The position numbers and the translations under genes were made by a program. A DNA stretch of 64,000 bases from Lachnospiraceae bacterium (lineage in GTDB: Bacteria > Bacillota > Clostridia > Lachnospirales > Lachnospiraceae): NCBI GenBank assembly GCA_028692395.1, contig JAQUXP010000014.1, positions 1 to 64,000 on the forward strand, written 5' to 3'. The notes under the pieces are model-generated. The model did not search any database. It worked only from the letters and a program-made list of their open reading frames with translations, and had not been told where the DNA came from. Within the stretch, counting starts at the first letter, position 1, and each line of letters opens with the position of its first letter. Shown here in pieces: positions 33,303-42,846 of the stretch.

Positions 33303-34210
33303 CACATCAACTCTTTTTTATCATATCCATAGTTTTTGATCAGAAAATCACTGTCACGCCAGTCTTTCTTTACTTTTACCCAGAGCTTCAGGTTAACCTT
33401 CTGATCCATCATGTGCTCAATCTCATATCTGGCATTGCTGCCGATCTTTTTCAGCATGGATCCCTGCTTTCCGATGATGATACCCTTATGGGAATCCCGT
33501 TCGCAGACGATCGTTGCCTCAATATCTGTCATATTCTTACCAGGACGTTCCTTCATGCTGTCAATAGATACCGCAATTCCGTGGGGAATCTCCTCATCCA
33601 GAGCATGGAGTGCCTTCTCCCGGATAATCTCTGCCACGATCTGGCGCATGGGCTGATCAGTAACCGTATCCTCATCGAAAAACTGGGGACCATACGGCAG
33701 ATATTTGAAAAGGGAGTCTATGATATCCTGGGTATTCTGCCCCCGCAGTGCGGATGCCGGGATGATCTCATCAAAGTGATACAGCTTACGGTAAGCATCG
33801 ATAAAGACCAGAATCTCTTCTTTTTTTACCGTGTCAATCTTATTGATAACGAGAATCACCGGAAGATTGGCTTTTTCCAGCTGTTCTGCGATATGGCGCT
33901 CTCCTGCTCCGATAAAGGTGCTGGGTTCTACCAGCCAGAGTATAACGTCCACGTCCTGCAGCGTGCGTTCCGCAACATTTACCATATATTCCCCAAGCTT
34001 ATTCTTCGCTTTATGGATTCCGGGTGTGTCCAGAAACACGATCTGTCCGTCCTCGCGGGTGTACACAGTCTGTATACGGTTGCGGGTGGTCTGCGGTTTC
34101 TTGGAGGTGATGGCGATCTTCTGACCGATAAGCTGATTCATCAGTGTGGACTTTCCAACATTAGGGCGCCCGATAATTGCTGCAAAGCCTGACTTAAAAT
34201 TTTCCTTCAT
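33302..34210 (-). CDS. era: GTPase Era
   Basis: 302 residues: G1 [10 protein letters not shown]2 TTRNRIQ, G3 DTPGIHK and G4 NKIDTV, then a C-terminal KH domain with [15 protein letters not shown]. Era binds the 3' end of 16S rRNA and checks 30S maturation. Encoded between an M16C peptidase and recO with gaps or overlaps of only a few bases. Confidence 0.97.
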   Translation of the reverse strand: MKENFKSGFAAIIGRPNVGKSTLMNQLIGQKIAITSKKPQTTRNRIQTVYTREDGQIVFLDTPGIHKAKNKLGEYMVNVAERTLQDVDVILWLVEPSTFIGAGERHIAEQLEKANLPVILVINKIDTVKKEEILVFIDAYRKLYHFDEIIPASALRGQNTQDIIDSLFKYLPYGPQFFDEDTVTDQPMRQIVAEIIREKALHALDEEIPHGIAVSIDSMKERPGKNMTDIEATIVCERDSHKGIIIGKQGSMLKKIGSNARYEIEHMMDQKVNLKLWVKVKKDWRDSDFLIKNYGYDKKELM

Positions 34211-34213
34211 ACG

Positions 34214-37114
34214 TTAAAACTCCTCAATATTCTGAAATGCTGATGCATCCTTTTCTATGGCTGCGGCACTTCCGATGGTACAGATATTGTGCTGTGCATA
34301 TACTGCATCCAGCATGCCTCCCAGAGCCTGTATATCGGAAAGTCCGGCATCCAGCACTTCTGCACGTTCACGGGCAAAATCTTCTTCTGTGATTCCTGAG
34401 AAATACGCATTCAAAGATACGCTTCCCTTTGTGGCCGGTGTCAGCGGGGTGTCCAGCTCGCTGATGGTACCGATAATATATTTTGTCATATCTCTTTCGG
34501 AGCACTGGAAGTGGCTGATGTAAGCTCCCGCTCCCTCAAAAATCTGATAGGTTTTTCCAAGGTTCGGATCCCGATAAGATGTCATAAAGGTTTCTCCGCT
34601 GCGTCTGAAGCCGCTCATGCAGCCGTAGGCACCGCCCTTTACCCGAATATTCATCCACAGATAATCATAATTCAGAATCACCTTCAGCACCCGCATAGCC
34701 CCGGTATAGGAATATCCTGCTTCTTTGAAATTTCCGCCAAATGCAGCGTACTGCACCTGTCCTGCTGTCTTAAAAGCTTCATTTTTACGGACAAGTTGAT
34801 ACTGAATTGCACCTTTTTCGCAGTCTTTCGTATAGAGAACGTCTTTCAACCCCAGAAGTTCTTCTGCCACCTGCCGGTAGCCTGCCTCGTCCGCCGTAAT
34901 GCTGACCTTCAAAAGCTCGGGACGGAAAATCATGGGAATCAGCTTTTCCAGCTGAGCGATCACTTCTTCTTTTCGCTCCTCAAAATTCTTCTCGATTTCG
35001 TCGATAAACCGATAATAACTGATTCCGGCAATCTTCTCCTGGAAGTATGCCACAGGTGAAAAGTAAGAAGTCACCCTGGCTACGGCGCTGGCATGTCCGG
35101 CACCCGGAATCGCCTGCTGCAGCTTTGTCCTGATACTTGCCACGATTTCATAAAGTCTCTTTTCATCTGAAAGTCTGGAAGTAGTCAGGATCTCCCGGAT
35201 CATGGAAAATCCAAATGCCGTCTGGTCGTAGAGACATTTCATCCGAACGCCAAACATCCGCAGACAGTCATCCCCGGCTGGTACCTGGAAGGTCTGTATA
35301 CCAAAATTAATTCCCCCTGTATTGGCATTGATTTCATTAAACAGCTCCCCATAGGTATAATGCTGTGTATCTACCATGCCGATAACAGACTTTAACAGTC
35401 CCATATAGGGAATCAGCTCATCAGGGATCTGCCGGGTATCAAAAAGCAGAGACACATAGGCGATGCCATTTGTAAAGATATTATGATGCAAAACCTGCGT
35501 GCCGTCCAGCATATGCTCCGTATTATAAAGCTTCAGGCTGTTTCTGGAAATGTCGGAACGTTTCAAAAGCGGCAGGCATTCCAGTGTCTCCTCACTGTCC
35601 TCTGCCTCCTGAAACTCCTGCAGCGCCTCTGTCTCCTGAACCAGCTGCTGAAGCTCTTTGACGCTTAAGCTTTCCTTATATTTCTGCAGCTTTTCCGCCA
35701 GTTCTTCCTCTTTCTTCTCGGCAAGACCCTTCTGGGGAATCATCGTCAGCATGGCTGCATGGGGATTATCCAGCAGATATTCCCGGATCAGCTGTTCAAA
35801 GTAGCCACTGCCCACTTCGCTTTTCAGCTCCTCAAACGCCCCCAGCTGCTTCAGATAGGACCAGGGTGCCTGATCCTCATATAACCAGGTGTCAAACACA
35901 TCGATTCCATACATCAGTCCCTTTGGATAAGAAGCATAGTCTGCCTCACGGAAACGGAATTCAAAATAGTTGATGCCCGCCAGCAAGGCCTTCTGATTGA
36001 TGCCTTCCTCTGCCAGCTTCGTAAGTGTTTCCCGTATAATCCCCATAAAACGGTCTTTATCCCGCTCATTGGCTCCCTTTGCCGTAATCTGAAAATACGG
36101 CTGCAGGATTCCGTCTTCATAAGAACCTTCCACATCTTTTCCAATATGAGCGTCCAGAAGCGCCTGCTTTACCGGTGCTCCCGGTGCATCCAAAAGTGCA
36201 TACTCCAGTATAGTAAATGCTACTCCAAGCTTTACATCCAGTGTGTCTCCCACTACCATATTCCAGGACAGATAGGTGTTGTCCTCCTGAGGCTCATGGG
36301 CCAGAATCGGATAATACAATTCCCGGGAAACCGGCTTATCAAAAGGCTTCTGAAGCCTAATGCCGGAATCTACTTTCCTTGCATCAAAGCTGCTCAGATA
36401 TTCCTGATCCAGCCACGCCAGCTTTTCCTCCATATTCATGTCACCATAGAGGTAAATGTAGCTGTTCGACGGATGGTAATATTGTCTGTGAAAGTCCAGG
36501 AATTCCTCATACGTAAGCTGTGGAATACACTGCGGATCTCCTCCGGATTCTACCCCGTAGGCGGTGTCGGGAAAGAGCGTACTGAACACCTCCCGGTCAA
36601 GCACCTCCTCTGCAGAAGAGAATGCTCCCTTCATCTCATTATAAACAACACCGTTGTAGGTAAGCGGTGCATCCTGGGATTCCAGATGATAATGCCAGCC
36701 CTCCTGACGGAAAATCTTCTCCTCCCGGTAAATATTCGGATAAAATACTGCGTCCAGGTAGACATCCATCAGATTTTGAAAATCGGTATCATTGCAGCTG
36801 GCCACAGGAAACATGGTCTTATCCGGATACGTCATGGCATTCAAAAAGGTGTTCAGACTTCCTTTTACCAGTTCCACAAAAGGATCCTTCAGCGGAAATT
36901 TTCTCGATCCGCAAAGCACGGTATGCTCTATAATATGAGCCACTCCGGTAGAATTCGCCGGGGGAGTGCGAAATGCTATATTAAACACCTTATTCTCATC
37001 ATCATTTGCAAGCAGCATCACACGGGCACCGCTTTTCTTATGTCGCAGAAGTGTTCCTTTTGCATGTATATCATCAATTTGTTCTTCTTTCAATACTTCA
37101 TATGCTTCCAGCAT
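34214..37114 (-). CDS. M16C (PreP-like) zinc metallopeptidase
   Basis: A 966-residue single-chain insulinase-family protease of the presequence-protease type. The inverted zinc motif HxxEH is HIIEH at about residues 60-64, and the distal Glu lies in YNEMKGAFS about 80 residues later. A second, inactive M16 half follows, joined by a charged helical hinge (KEEELAEKLQKYKES). Such enzymes degrade short unstructured peptides in the cytosol. The ATG at 37114, preceded by GAGGAGG, is preferred to the upstream frame start at 37150. It lies upstream of era with a 3-base gap, so the genes are cotranscribed. Confidence 0.92.
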   Translation of the reverse strand: MLEAYEVLKEEQIDDIHAKGTLLRHKKSGARVMLLANDDENKVFNIAFRTPPANSTGVAHIIEHTVLCGSRKFPLKDPFVELVKGSLNTFLNAMTYPDKTMFPVASCNDTDFQNLMDVYLDAVFYPNIYREEKIFRQEGWHYHLESQDAPLTYNGVVYNEMKGAFSSAEEVLDREVFSTLFPDTAYGVESGGDPQCIPQLTYEEFLDFHRQYYHPSNSYIYLYGDMNMEEKLAWLDQEYLSSFDARKVDSGIRLQKPFDKPVSRELYYPILAHEPQEDNTYLSWNMVVGDTLDVKLGVAFTILEYALLDAPGAPVKQALLDAHIGKDVEGSYEDGILQPYFQITAKGANERDKDRFMGIIRETLTKLAEEGINQKALLAGINYFEFRFREADYASYPKGLMYGIDVFDTWLYEDQAPWSYLKQLGAFEELKSEVGSGYFEQLIREYLLDNPHAAMLTMIPQKGLAEKKEEELAEKLQKYKESLSVKELQQLVQETEALQEFQEAEDSEETLECLPLLKRSDISRNSLKLYNTEHMLDGTQVLHHNIFTNGIAYVSLLFDTRQIPDELIPYMGLLKSVIGMVDTQHYTYGELFNEINANTGGINFGIQTFQVPAGDDCLRMFGVRMKCLYDQTAFGFSMIREILTTSRLSDEKRLYEIVASIRTKLQQAIPGAGHASAVARVTSYFSPVAYFQEKIAGISYYRFIDEIEKNFEERKEEVIAQLEKLIPMIFRPELLKVSITADEAGYRQVAEELLGLKDVLYTKDCEKGAIQYQLVRKNEAFKTAGQVQYAAFGGNFKEAGYSYTGAMRVLKVILNYDYLWMNIRVKGGAYGCMSGFRRSGETFMTSYRDPNLGKTYQIFEGAGAYISHFQCSERDMTKYIIGTISELDTPLTPATKGSVSLNAYFSGITEEDFARERAEVLDAGLSDIQALGGMLDAVYAQHNICTIGSAAAIEKDASAFQNIEEF

Positions 37115-37191
37115 ATCGGTAATTCCTCCTCTTTCTGCTAAGATAAGCAAGCTGCCACATCGTCTTGCCGGATCGATGCGACAGCTTTTAT

Positions 37192-38001
37192 TTAAAGTTT
37201 AAATGCTTTCACTATTCTCTCCAGCTGTTCTCTTGATAATTCCAGGTGGATACTGGATGGATTAATCAAAAATCCTTTTGAATCCTTCACCAGATACTTT
37301 TGCAGCTGTCCCAGGGACATGGATGCCATACGCATCTTTGCTGCTTTTTCCTTATGGAACTTCTGGAATTCTGTAAAATCTGAAAATACCGGCTGGAACA
37401 TGTTGCCATCCTTATCCTTCAGATATGGAATCTTCACGGGCTGATTCGGATCCTTTGGATCCCATTCACCGGAAACCTCTGACACATCCAGTCCCAGTAT
37501 GAACTTTGATTTCACAAAGTTGACGATCATCTCCTCTTCCATCTCCCGCAGATGCTGCATATCATGCTCTACCGGGCGACGCAGCTCCTGCAAAAAGTAG
37601 ATGGTGCTCAGCTGCAGCGTCGGGTTCAACACCGGGACCTTTTCCTGCTCCATCTTTTCCATATCAGGCTTCTGGGCCAGCTCTTCCAGCTGAATTCTTG
37701 TAACTGCATCCCCTTCCTGAAACATCAGTGCATTGACGCCAATGGCAAATAACGTATTATAGAAGGAAAGGAACCGTTCTTTTGGAATCTTCACTCCCGT
37801 CAACCCGATCTTCTGATCTGTCAGATTTTTAGCAAACGCATTCATCTTCTCCTGATCGCTGAACACATATACCTGATCGTCAAAGGTTTCCGCATCGCAC
37901 TCCACATAGGGAAGTCTGGTCGCCTGTGAAAACAGCGTCACAACCTCCTCCATCTTTTCCAGTTTTTTCTTCATAAATGTATTATCAATTGCCATCTCCA
38001 T
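37192..38001 (-). CDS. SseB-family protein
   Basis: About 270 residues from the ATG at 38001 (MEMAIDNTFMKKKLEKMEE); the frame extends upstream but without a ribosome binding site. The C-terminal half carries the SseB-like block PYLKDKDGNMFQPVFSDFTEF. SseB-like proteins are poorly characterised in Bacillota. There is no signal peptide. Monocistronic behind its own promoter (38083-38111). Confidence 0.7.
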   Translation of the reverse strand: MEMAIDNTFMKKKLEKMEEVVTLFSQATRLPYVECDAETFDDQVYVFSDQEKMNAFAKNLTDQKIGLTGVKIPKERFLSFYNTLFAIGVNALMFQEGDAVTRIQLEELAQKPDMEKMEQEKVPVLNPTLQLSTIYFLQELRRPVEHDMQHLREMEEEMIVNFVKSKFILGLDVSEVSGEWDPKDPNQPVKIPYLKDKDGNMFQPVFSDFTEFQKFHKEKAAKMRMASMSLGQLQKYLVKDSKGFLINPSSIHLELSREQLERIVKAFKL

Positions 38002-38082
38002 ACCCACCTTATAATTTGTATGATTATTATTTCTATTAGTCTCTGTTCCATAACTGTTCCGTACCTGAAAACATCTATTCGA

Positions 38083-38111
38083 AGTATACCATAAAAGGAG
38101 TGCATGGTAAA
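38083..38111 (-). promoter_or_regulatory. Promoter of the SseB-like gene
   Basis: Minus-strand TTTACC (38106-38111), 17 bases, TATACT (38083-38088). Confidence 0.55.
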
Positions 38112-38120
38112 CCATAAAAA

Positions 38121-38178
38121 AGCGGCCGCTTCTCATTCGCAAAAGAGAGAATCTCTTTGCAGCTGAAAAGCAGCCACT
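38121..38178 (-). terminator. Terminator of the polyferredoxin gene
   Basis: AGTGGCTGCTTTTC pairs with GAGAAGCGGCCGCT (several G-U pairs). An inner AAAGAGATTCTCTCTTT hairpin lies between the arms, and six T follow on the minus strand. It lies about 40 bases after the ferredoxin stop. Confidence 0.75.
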
Positions 38179-38220
38179 TTCTTATCTATTTTTTTATCAG
38201 ATATCTGGTCTATAAAAAAA

Positions 38221-38607
38221 TTACTTCTCTACTACTTCCAGAACATCCATCGGACAGGCTTTTGCACAGATTCCGCAGGCGATACACTTGGAAGAAACCG
38301 GGGACTCCTCTGCCTTCACCATAACGCCAAAGGGACAGGCTTCTACGCACTTGCCGCAGCCAGTACAAAGCTTTTTGTCAACCATGTAAACACCTTTTGC
38401 ATTCTGCTTAATAGCGCCGACTTCACAGGCCTCTGCGCATTTTCCACACTCCACACAAACCATCGGTTTGACACCGCTTTTTTTCTCTACGATCTGGATG
38501 CAGGATTTGTCTGGATCAAATACTTTATAAAATGCCATAGAACAGGCTCTTACACACTCCAGACACGCCATACAGGTTGTACCTTTTTTTACTGTCAGTT
38601 TTTTCAT
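38221..38607 (-). CDS. Ferredoxin-like protein with four [4Fe-4S] motifs
   Basis: 128 residues from the ATG at 38607. Four CxxCxxCxxxC motifs are visible: CMACLECVRAC, CVECGKCAEAC, CTGCGKCVEAC and CIACGICAKAC. This resembles the electron-transfer subunits (HycB/DmsB-like) of redox complexes, but no catalytic partner is adjacent. It probably shuttles low-potential electrons in the cytosol. Single gene with its own terminator. Confidence 0.88.
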   Translation of the reverse strand: MKKLTVKKGTTCMACLECVRACSMAFYKVFDPDKSCIQIVEKKSGVKPMVCVECGKCAEACEVGAIKQNAKGVYMVDKKLCTGCGKCVEACPFGVMVKAEESPVSSKCIACGICAKACPMDVLEVVEK

Positions 38608-38726
38608 GTTTTTTATCCTCCGCAATTTTCAGGTTTTATGCCGCTAAGACTAACCTGATGTTTTTTTCTTCTTATTAGTTTAACACCCACGGAGGGTTCC
38701 TGCAAGTCATTTGCTTTAGTTTTCCT

Positions 38727-39668
38727 TCAACACACGACTTTGTCAGAATGCATGAGCTCCCAAACTTCACTTTTTTGTGGAATAGAACTTTGAGCTCCCT
38801 TTCTGGTAACTGCAATCGACGAAGCACAATTTGCAAAACAGATGGCCTCTTCTAAGGAAGCACCTTCTGCCAGCCTGGTTACCAGGGCTCCGTTAAAGCA
38901 GTCTCCCGCCGCTGTTGTATCCACTGCCTGTACCTTCCTGGCAGGAAATATTCTTTCCCCATCTGCGTCTACCAGGAGAACTCCCTGGCTTCCCAGAGTC
39001 ACCAGTACATGTCCAACACCCTTATCCAGAAGCTTTCCTGCACCTCTTTTGATGGATTCCATATCGCTTCCGCATTCCTCACCCAGCTGAATAACCTCTG
39101 TTTCATTCGGCGTCAGATAATCTATCTGGCTTAAAATCTCATCCGGTATCTCACCAGGCTGTGGAGCCGGTGCGGGATTGAGTACAACCTTTTTTCCAAG
39201 CTCATGTGCTCTGCTGATTCCGTAGCAAATTGCCTCATAGGGAATTTCCATCTGAAAAACAACAAATTCACTGTCCTGAAACAGCTTATCATTTTGTTCT
39301 AAATACTTTTTATCGCAGGTGCCATTAGCCCCTGCCACAACTACAATACTGTTATCGCCTTCCTTGTTAACATAGATCACTGCAGTTCCTGTGGGTTCTT
39401 TCACTCTTTGACAGATGGACTCCGTGTTGACCCCGGCACTGTCCAGATTCTTAATCTGGCGCTCTCCAAAGCTGTCCGCACCCACACAGCCCAGCATTCT
39501 TACACTGCCCCCGAGCTTTCCAGCTGCACAGGCCTGATTGGCACCTTTTCCTCCCGGAATATAAGAAAGCGTTTTTCCAAGTATTGTCTCACCTGTAACC
39601 GGCATCTTATCCATCTCAATCACCATGTCCATATTCAGGCTTCCCACAACCAAAATCTGCTTATCCAT
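38727..39668 (-). CDS. rbsK: Ribokinase
   Basis: A 313-residue PfkB-family kinase that makes ribose 5-phosphate. Substrate loop GSLNMDMVIEMDKMP, the GGKGANQA block near 40 and the C-terminal anion-hole/catalytic motif DTTAAGDCFNGAL (Asp as base) are all present. The start is the ATG at 39668 (MDKQILVVGS) after GGAGGG. Last gene of the transporter / nucleoside hydrolase operon, so ribose released from nucleosides can enter the pentose phosphate pathway. Confidence 0.93.
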   Translation of the reverse strand: MDKQILVVGSLNMDMVIEMDKMPVTGETILGKTLSYIPGGKGANQACAAGKLGGSVRMLGCVGADSFGERQIKNLDSAGVNTESICQRVKEPTGTAVIYVNKEGDNSIVVVAGANGTCDKKYLEQNDKLFQDSEFVVFQMEIPYEAICYGISRAHELGKKVVLNPAPAPQPGEIPDEILSQIDYLTPNETEVIQLGEECGSDMESIKRGAGKLLDKGVGHVLVTLGSQGVLLVDADGERIFPARKVQAVDTTAAGDCFNGALVTRLAEGASLEEAICFANCASSIAVTRKGAQSSIPQKSEVWELMHSDKVVC

Positions 39669-39695
39669 TGACCGCCCTCCTTTCACTGTTCTTTA

Positions 39696-40544
39696 TCATC
39701 CCTTTACACTTCCAGCTGTAATTCCCTCAACAAAATACTTCTGAAACGGAAGAAATAAAGAAATTGGAATAATAGCAGAGATTAAGGATGCCGCATAAAT
39801 ATAAGTCCACTGTACAGAACGTTCTCCGGTAAACTGACTGATCGCAATCTGAATTGTCCGGATTTCCTTTGATCTTGCAACCAGCAATGGCCACATATAA
39901 GAATTCCATTGATTCATAAAGATCATCAATCCTGCCGTGACAAATATAGGCTTCGAAATCGGGACAATGATTTTAACAAAGATAGCCGGCCATTTTGCAC
40001 CATCCACCCTTGCTGCTTCTACCAGGCTTGGAGGAATGTCCTTAAAGAACTGTATGAACAAAAATGTCACCAGTCCATCCGCCACAGCCGGGATGATCAT
40101 TCCCGCATATGAGTCAACCATGTGAAGCTTATTCGCCACATCGTACAGGGGAATTGCGATTGCCTCAAAGGGAACCATAAAAGACACTAACACCAGCGGA
40201 TAAAAAATCTTTTTCCCTTTGAATTTAAAGCAGGTAAATGCAAAGCCCGCCATAGAGTTAATCACACATCCCAGAACAATCGTTGCTATTGTAACAATCA
40301 TTGTATTCAGAATCGGTTTCCAAAATGAATATTGTGTAAATATAATCACATAATTTTCAAGGGTGACATTACTAGGAAACAGTGATGTTAAGGTAAAAGG
40401 AAACATATGACTAAACAGATCTTCCTGCGTTCTCAAAGATGCTGACAAACAGAAAAATATGGGGAACAACGATACAATTGTCATGATTCCTAAAACAATA
40501 TAAATCATTACTTTCTTTGTGATTCTTTTTTGTCTTATGGTCAT
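39696..40544 (-). CDS. Carbohydrate ABC transporter permease (MalG-like)
   Basis: 282 residues with six membrane segments. The EAA coupling loop reads EAARVDGAKWPAIFVKIIVP. It pairs with the permease at 40547-41404, ending two bases before it. It belongs to a CUT1-type importer; here the binding protein and nucleoside hydrolase suggest nucleoside-like ligands (inference). Confidence 0.92.
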   Translation of the reverse strand: MTIRQKRITKKVMIYIVLGIMTIVSLFPIFFCLSASLRTQEDLFSHMFPFTLTSLFPSNVTLENYVIIFTQYSFWKPILNTMIVTIATIVLGCVINSMAGFAFTCFKFKGKKIFYPLVLVSFMVPFEAIAIPLYDVANKLHMVDSYAGMIIPAVADGLVTFLFIQFFKDIPPSLVEAARVDGAKWPAIFVKIIVPISKPIFVTAGLMIFMNQWNSYMWPLLVARSKEIRTIQIAISQFTGERSVQWTYIYAASLISAIIPISLFLPFQKYFVEGITAGSVKG

Positions 40545-40546
40545 GG

Positions 40547-41404
40547 CTATGCCTCCTTTTCACTGAGTGTCTTATTCTGAATCAGGCAAATCAACATAAT
40601 AATCACTAATAATATTGTAACAATACAGGCCTGTCTTGGTCTGTTAGAATACTTAAATGCCGCCTTATACGCCTCATACATCAATACGTTTGTGCTACCC
40701 TGGGGACCACCTTCTGTTGCAATCTGAATAGGTGCAAACATCAGGAAATTAGCAGTGGTATTTGCCACAAATACAAATAGCCATGTATTCTTCAATAATG
40801 GAACCGTTATCTTAAACAACGATGTGAAAAATCCGGCGCCATCAATTTTAGCCGATTCATAAACACTGGTATCGATTCCCTTTAATCCTGCCAGGAAAAA
40901 CATCATCCAGTATGCGCAGCCTCTCCAGGATGCAATTAGAACAATAGACAGTAACGCCCATTTTTTATCGATCAAAAATCCGACAGGAGCAATTCCAAAA
41001 ATTCCAAGAATGCTGTTTGCAACACCATTATTTACACTTAACATCATCTGCCATATAACAGTGGCAACTGTTAACGAAATACAGAATGGAAGATAAAATA
41101 CAGTTCGAAACCCTTCAATTCCTTTTACCTTGACATTGACAATCAGTGCCATAACAAAAGATAATATAATCTGACAGGGAATAATAATAAGATTAAATTT
41201 TAACGTGATCCACAGGGAACTCCAAAAGGTCTTATCTGCAAAAAGCAACTGATAGTTATCCAGTGTAAATGTTCCGTCCGAAGACAAAACACCCTGAACC
41301 ACGCTATTGAAGATAGGATATAATTTAAAAATGCAAATCAACAAAAAAGTAGGCAGAATAAGCAGATAGGGCAGCCATTTGTTTTTTATATAGATTTCTC
41401 CCAT
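40547..41404 (-). CDS. Carbohydrate ABC transporter permease (MalF/UgpA-like)
   Basis: 285 residues from the ATG at 41404 (MGEIYIKNKWLPYLLILPTF), preceded by GAAAGGA. Six membrane segments and an EAA loop, ESAKIDGAGFFTSLFKITVP. It forms the membrane heterodimer with the next gene product. Confidence 0.92.
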   Translation of the reverse strand: MGEIYIKNKWLPYLLILPTFLLICIFKLYPIFNSVVQGVLSSDGTFTLDNYQLLFADKTFWSSLWITLKFNLIIIPCQIILSFVMALIVNVKVKGIEGFRTVFYLPFCISLTVATVIWQMMLSVNNGVANSILGIFGIAPVGFLIDKKWALLSIVLIASWRGCAYWMMFFLAGLKGIDTSVYESAKIDGAGFFTSLFKITVPLLKNTWLFVFVANTTANFLMFAPIQIATEGGPQGSTNVLMYEAYKAAFKYSNRPRQACIVTILLVIIMLICLIQNKTLSEKEA

Positions 41405-41470
41405 AATATTTTTCCTTTCTTTTCTCTCAAATGGCGGCAGTCGCATAGACATACCGCCACTTAAAGCCTT

Positions 41471-42829
41471 CTACTTTTTGTAGGATGCCACTGCAGAGTC
41501 GAATTGCTCCACTGCATTATCCAGCGTCTCTCCTACATCCGCTCCGTTTCGCACATCTTCCCAAGCCTGATCCAAAATAGTGGAGTACTCTCCAAATGCC
41601 GGTGTCACTGCACGGGGAACTGCGGTATTCGCCGCTTCATGTGCCGCAATCTTCATATCCGGTGTGGCATTAGCATCATTAGAGATTTCCTGCTGTTTTT
41701 CCAGACGGCTAGGCACATCACCATTAATATCCAGCCACATGTCATTGCCTTTGCCAAGTGTTAAATATTTTACAAACTGTGCCGCTGCATCCTTGCTTTT
41801 AGACTGGGAGTTAACTCCAAAATACCAGCTTCCTGTAGAGGTGGCAACCTGATCTTCATGCCCCTCAAAACAAGGTACATAAGTACATCCAATCTCATCC
41901 TCACACTTCATACCCGATGAAGTCCAGGTTCCTCCGATCATAAATACCATATTTCCCGCATAAAACTGCTCCTGCAAAGTATCTGCATCGTATCCCTTGG
42001 AGGCAACGCCGTCATTAACCAGTCCCTGATACCAGGTCATAGCTTCTTTCCATGGATCCGTATTAACAACTCCATCTATAGAATAGCCATCCTCGCTAAT
42101 ATTGGATCCTCCCAGTGAATTTGCAAGCATATTCATCTGATAAACACGGCTTACCTGCTGAAAATCAAATCCTATGATGCCCTTGCTGCCATCCGGATCC
42201 AACGCATCCTGTGCCTGTTTTGCCAGCTTTGCTACCTCTTCATATGTCAGGCGATGATCTGCATCGCTCTCAGGAAGGGTGATTCCCGCTTTGTCTAACA
42301 GCGTTTTATTATAATACAATTCCTGTGTGGAAGTATTCTCCGGTGCAGCATACATGATGTCATCCCAAACACCTGCCTGATAAGAAGCATCATCCCATTT
42401 TGCTTTTTCTTCATCCGTAAAGTAAGAATCCAAAGGCTCCAGATAGCCGCTGCTTCCATATTTTGATACATAGGTAACATCAACGCTCATTACATCAAAA
42501 TCCGCATTACCGGAAGCAGATTTTGTCTCGATAACCTCAAACAGATCACTGAAGGAATAGAATTCTGCTTCTACGTGAATTCCTGTTTCCTCTTCAAAGG
42601 CTTCCAAAATCGGCTTTGTCAAACCTTCCCAGGCATCCTCTCCAGGTCCCTGAGACAGCCACTTGATTGTAACAGCATCTCCTGCGCTACTATCGGAAGT
42701 CTTTTCCTCCCCTTCACTTTTGGAAGTTGCTCCACCACTGCTGGCATTACTTCCTCCGCAGCCTGTTACACACATGCTCATCATCATAGCCGTTGCTGTT
42801 AATAATGCTAATGCTCTTCTCTTTTTCAT
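41471..42829 (-). CDS. Extracellular solute-binding lipoprotein (family 1)
   Basis: 452 residues with a signal peptide and lipobox VTGCGG (Cys at about 24), a Ser/Gly-rich linker, then a type I sugar-binding fold (VTIKWLSQGPGEDAWEGLTKPILEAFEEETG). It captures the substrate for the two permeases. No ATPase gene is present in the operon, so the transporter presumably borrows a shared MsmX-type ATPase encoded elsewhere. Confidence 0.92.
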   Translation of the reverse strand: MKKRRALALLTATAMMMSMCVTGCGGSNASSGGATSKSEGEEKTSDSSAGDAVTIKWLSQGPGEDAWEGLTKPILEAFEEETGIHVEAEFYSFSDLFEVIETKSASGNADFDVMSVDVTYVSKYGSSGYLEPLDSYFTDEEKAKWDDASYQAGVWDDIMYAAPENTSTQELYYNKTLLDKAGITLPESDADHRLTYEEVAKLAKQAQDALDPDGSKGIIGFDFQQVSRVYQMNMLANSLGGSNISEDGYSIDGVVNTDPWKEAMTWYQGLVNDGVASKGYDADTLQEQFYAGNMVFMIGGTWTSSGMKCEDEIGCTYVPCFEGHEDQVATSTGSWYFGVNSQSKSKDAAAQFVKYLTLGKGNDMWLDINGDVPSRLEKQQEISNDANATPDMKIAAHEAANTAVPRAVTPAFGEYSTILDQAWEDVRNGADVGETLDNAVEQFDSAVASYKK

Positions 42830-42846
42830 GTATTTTCCCTTTCTGT

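Noticed and set aside
38002-38142. N-terminal extension of the SseB-like protein
   Set aside because: The extension covers the promoter at 38083-38111 and lacks a ribosome binding site, so the start was placed at 38001.
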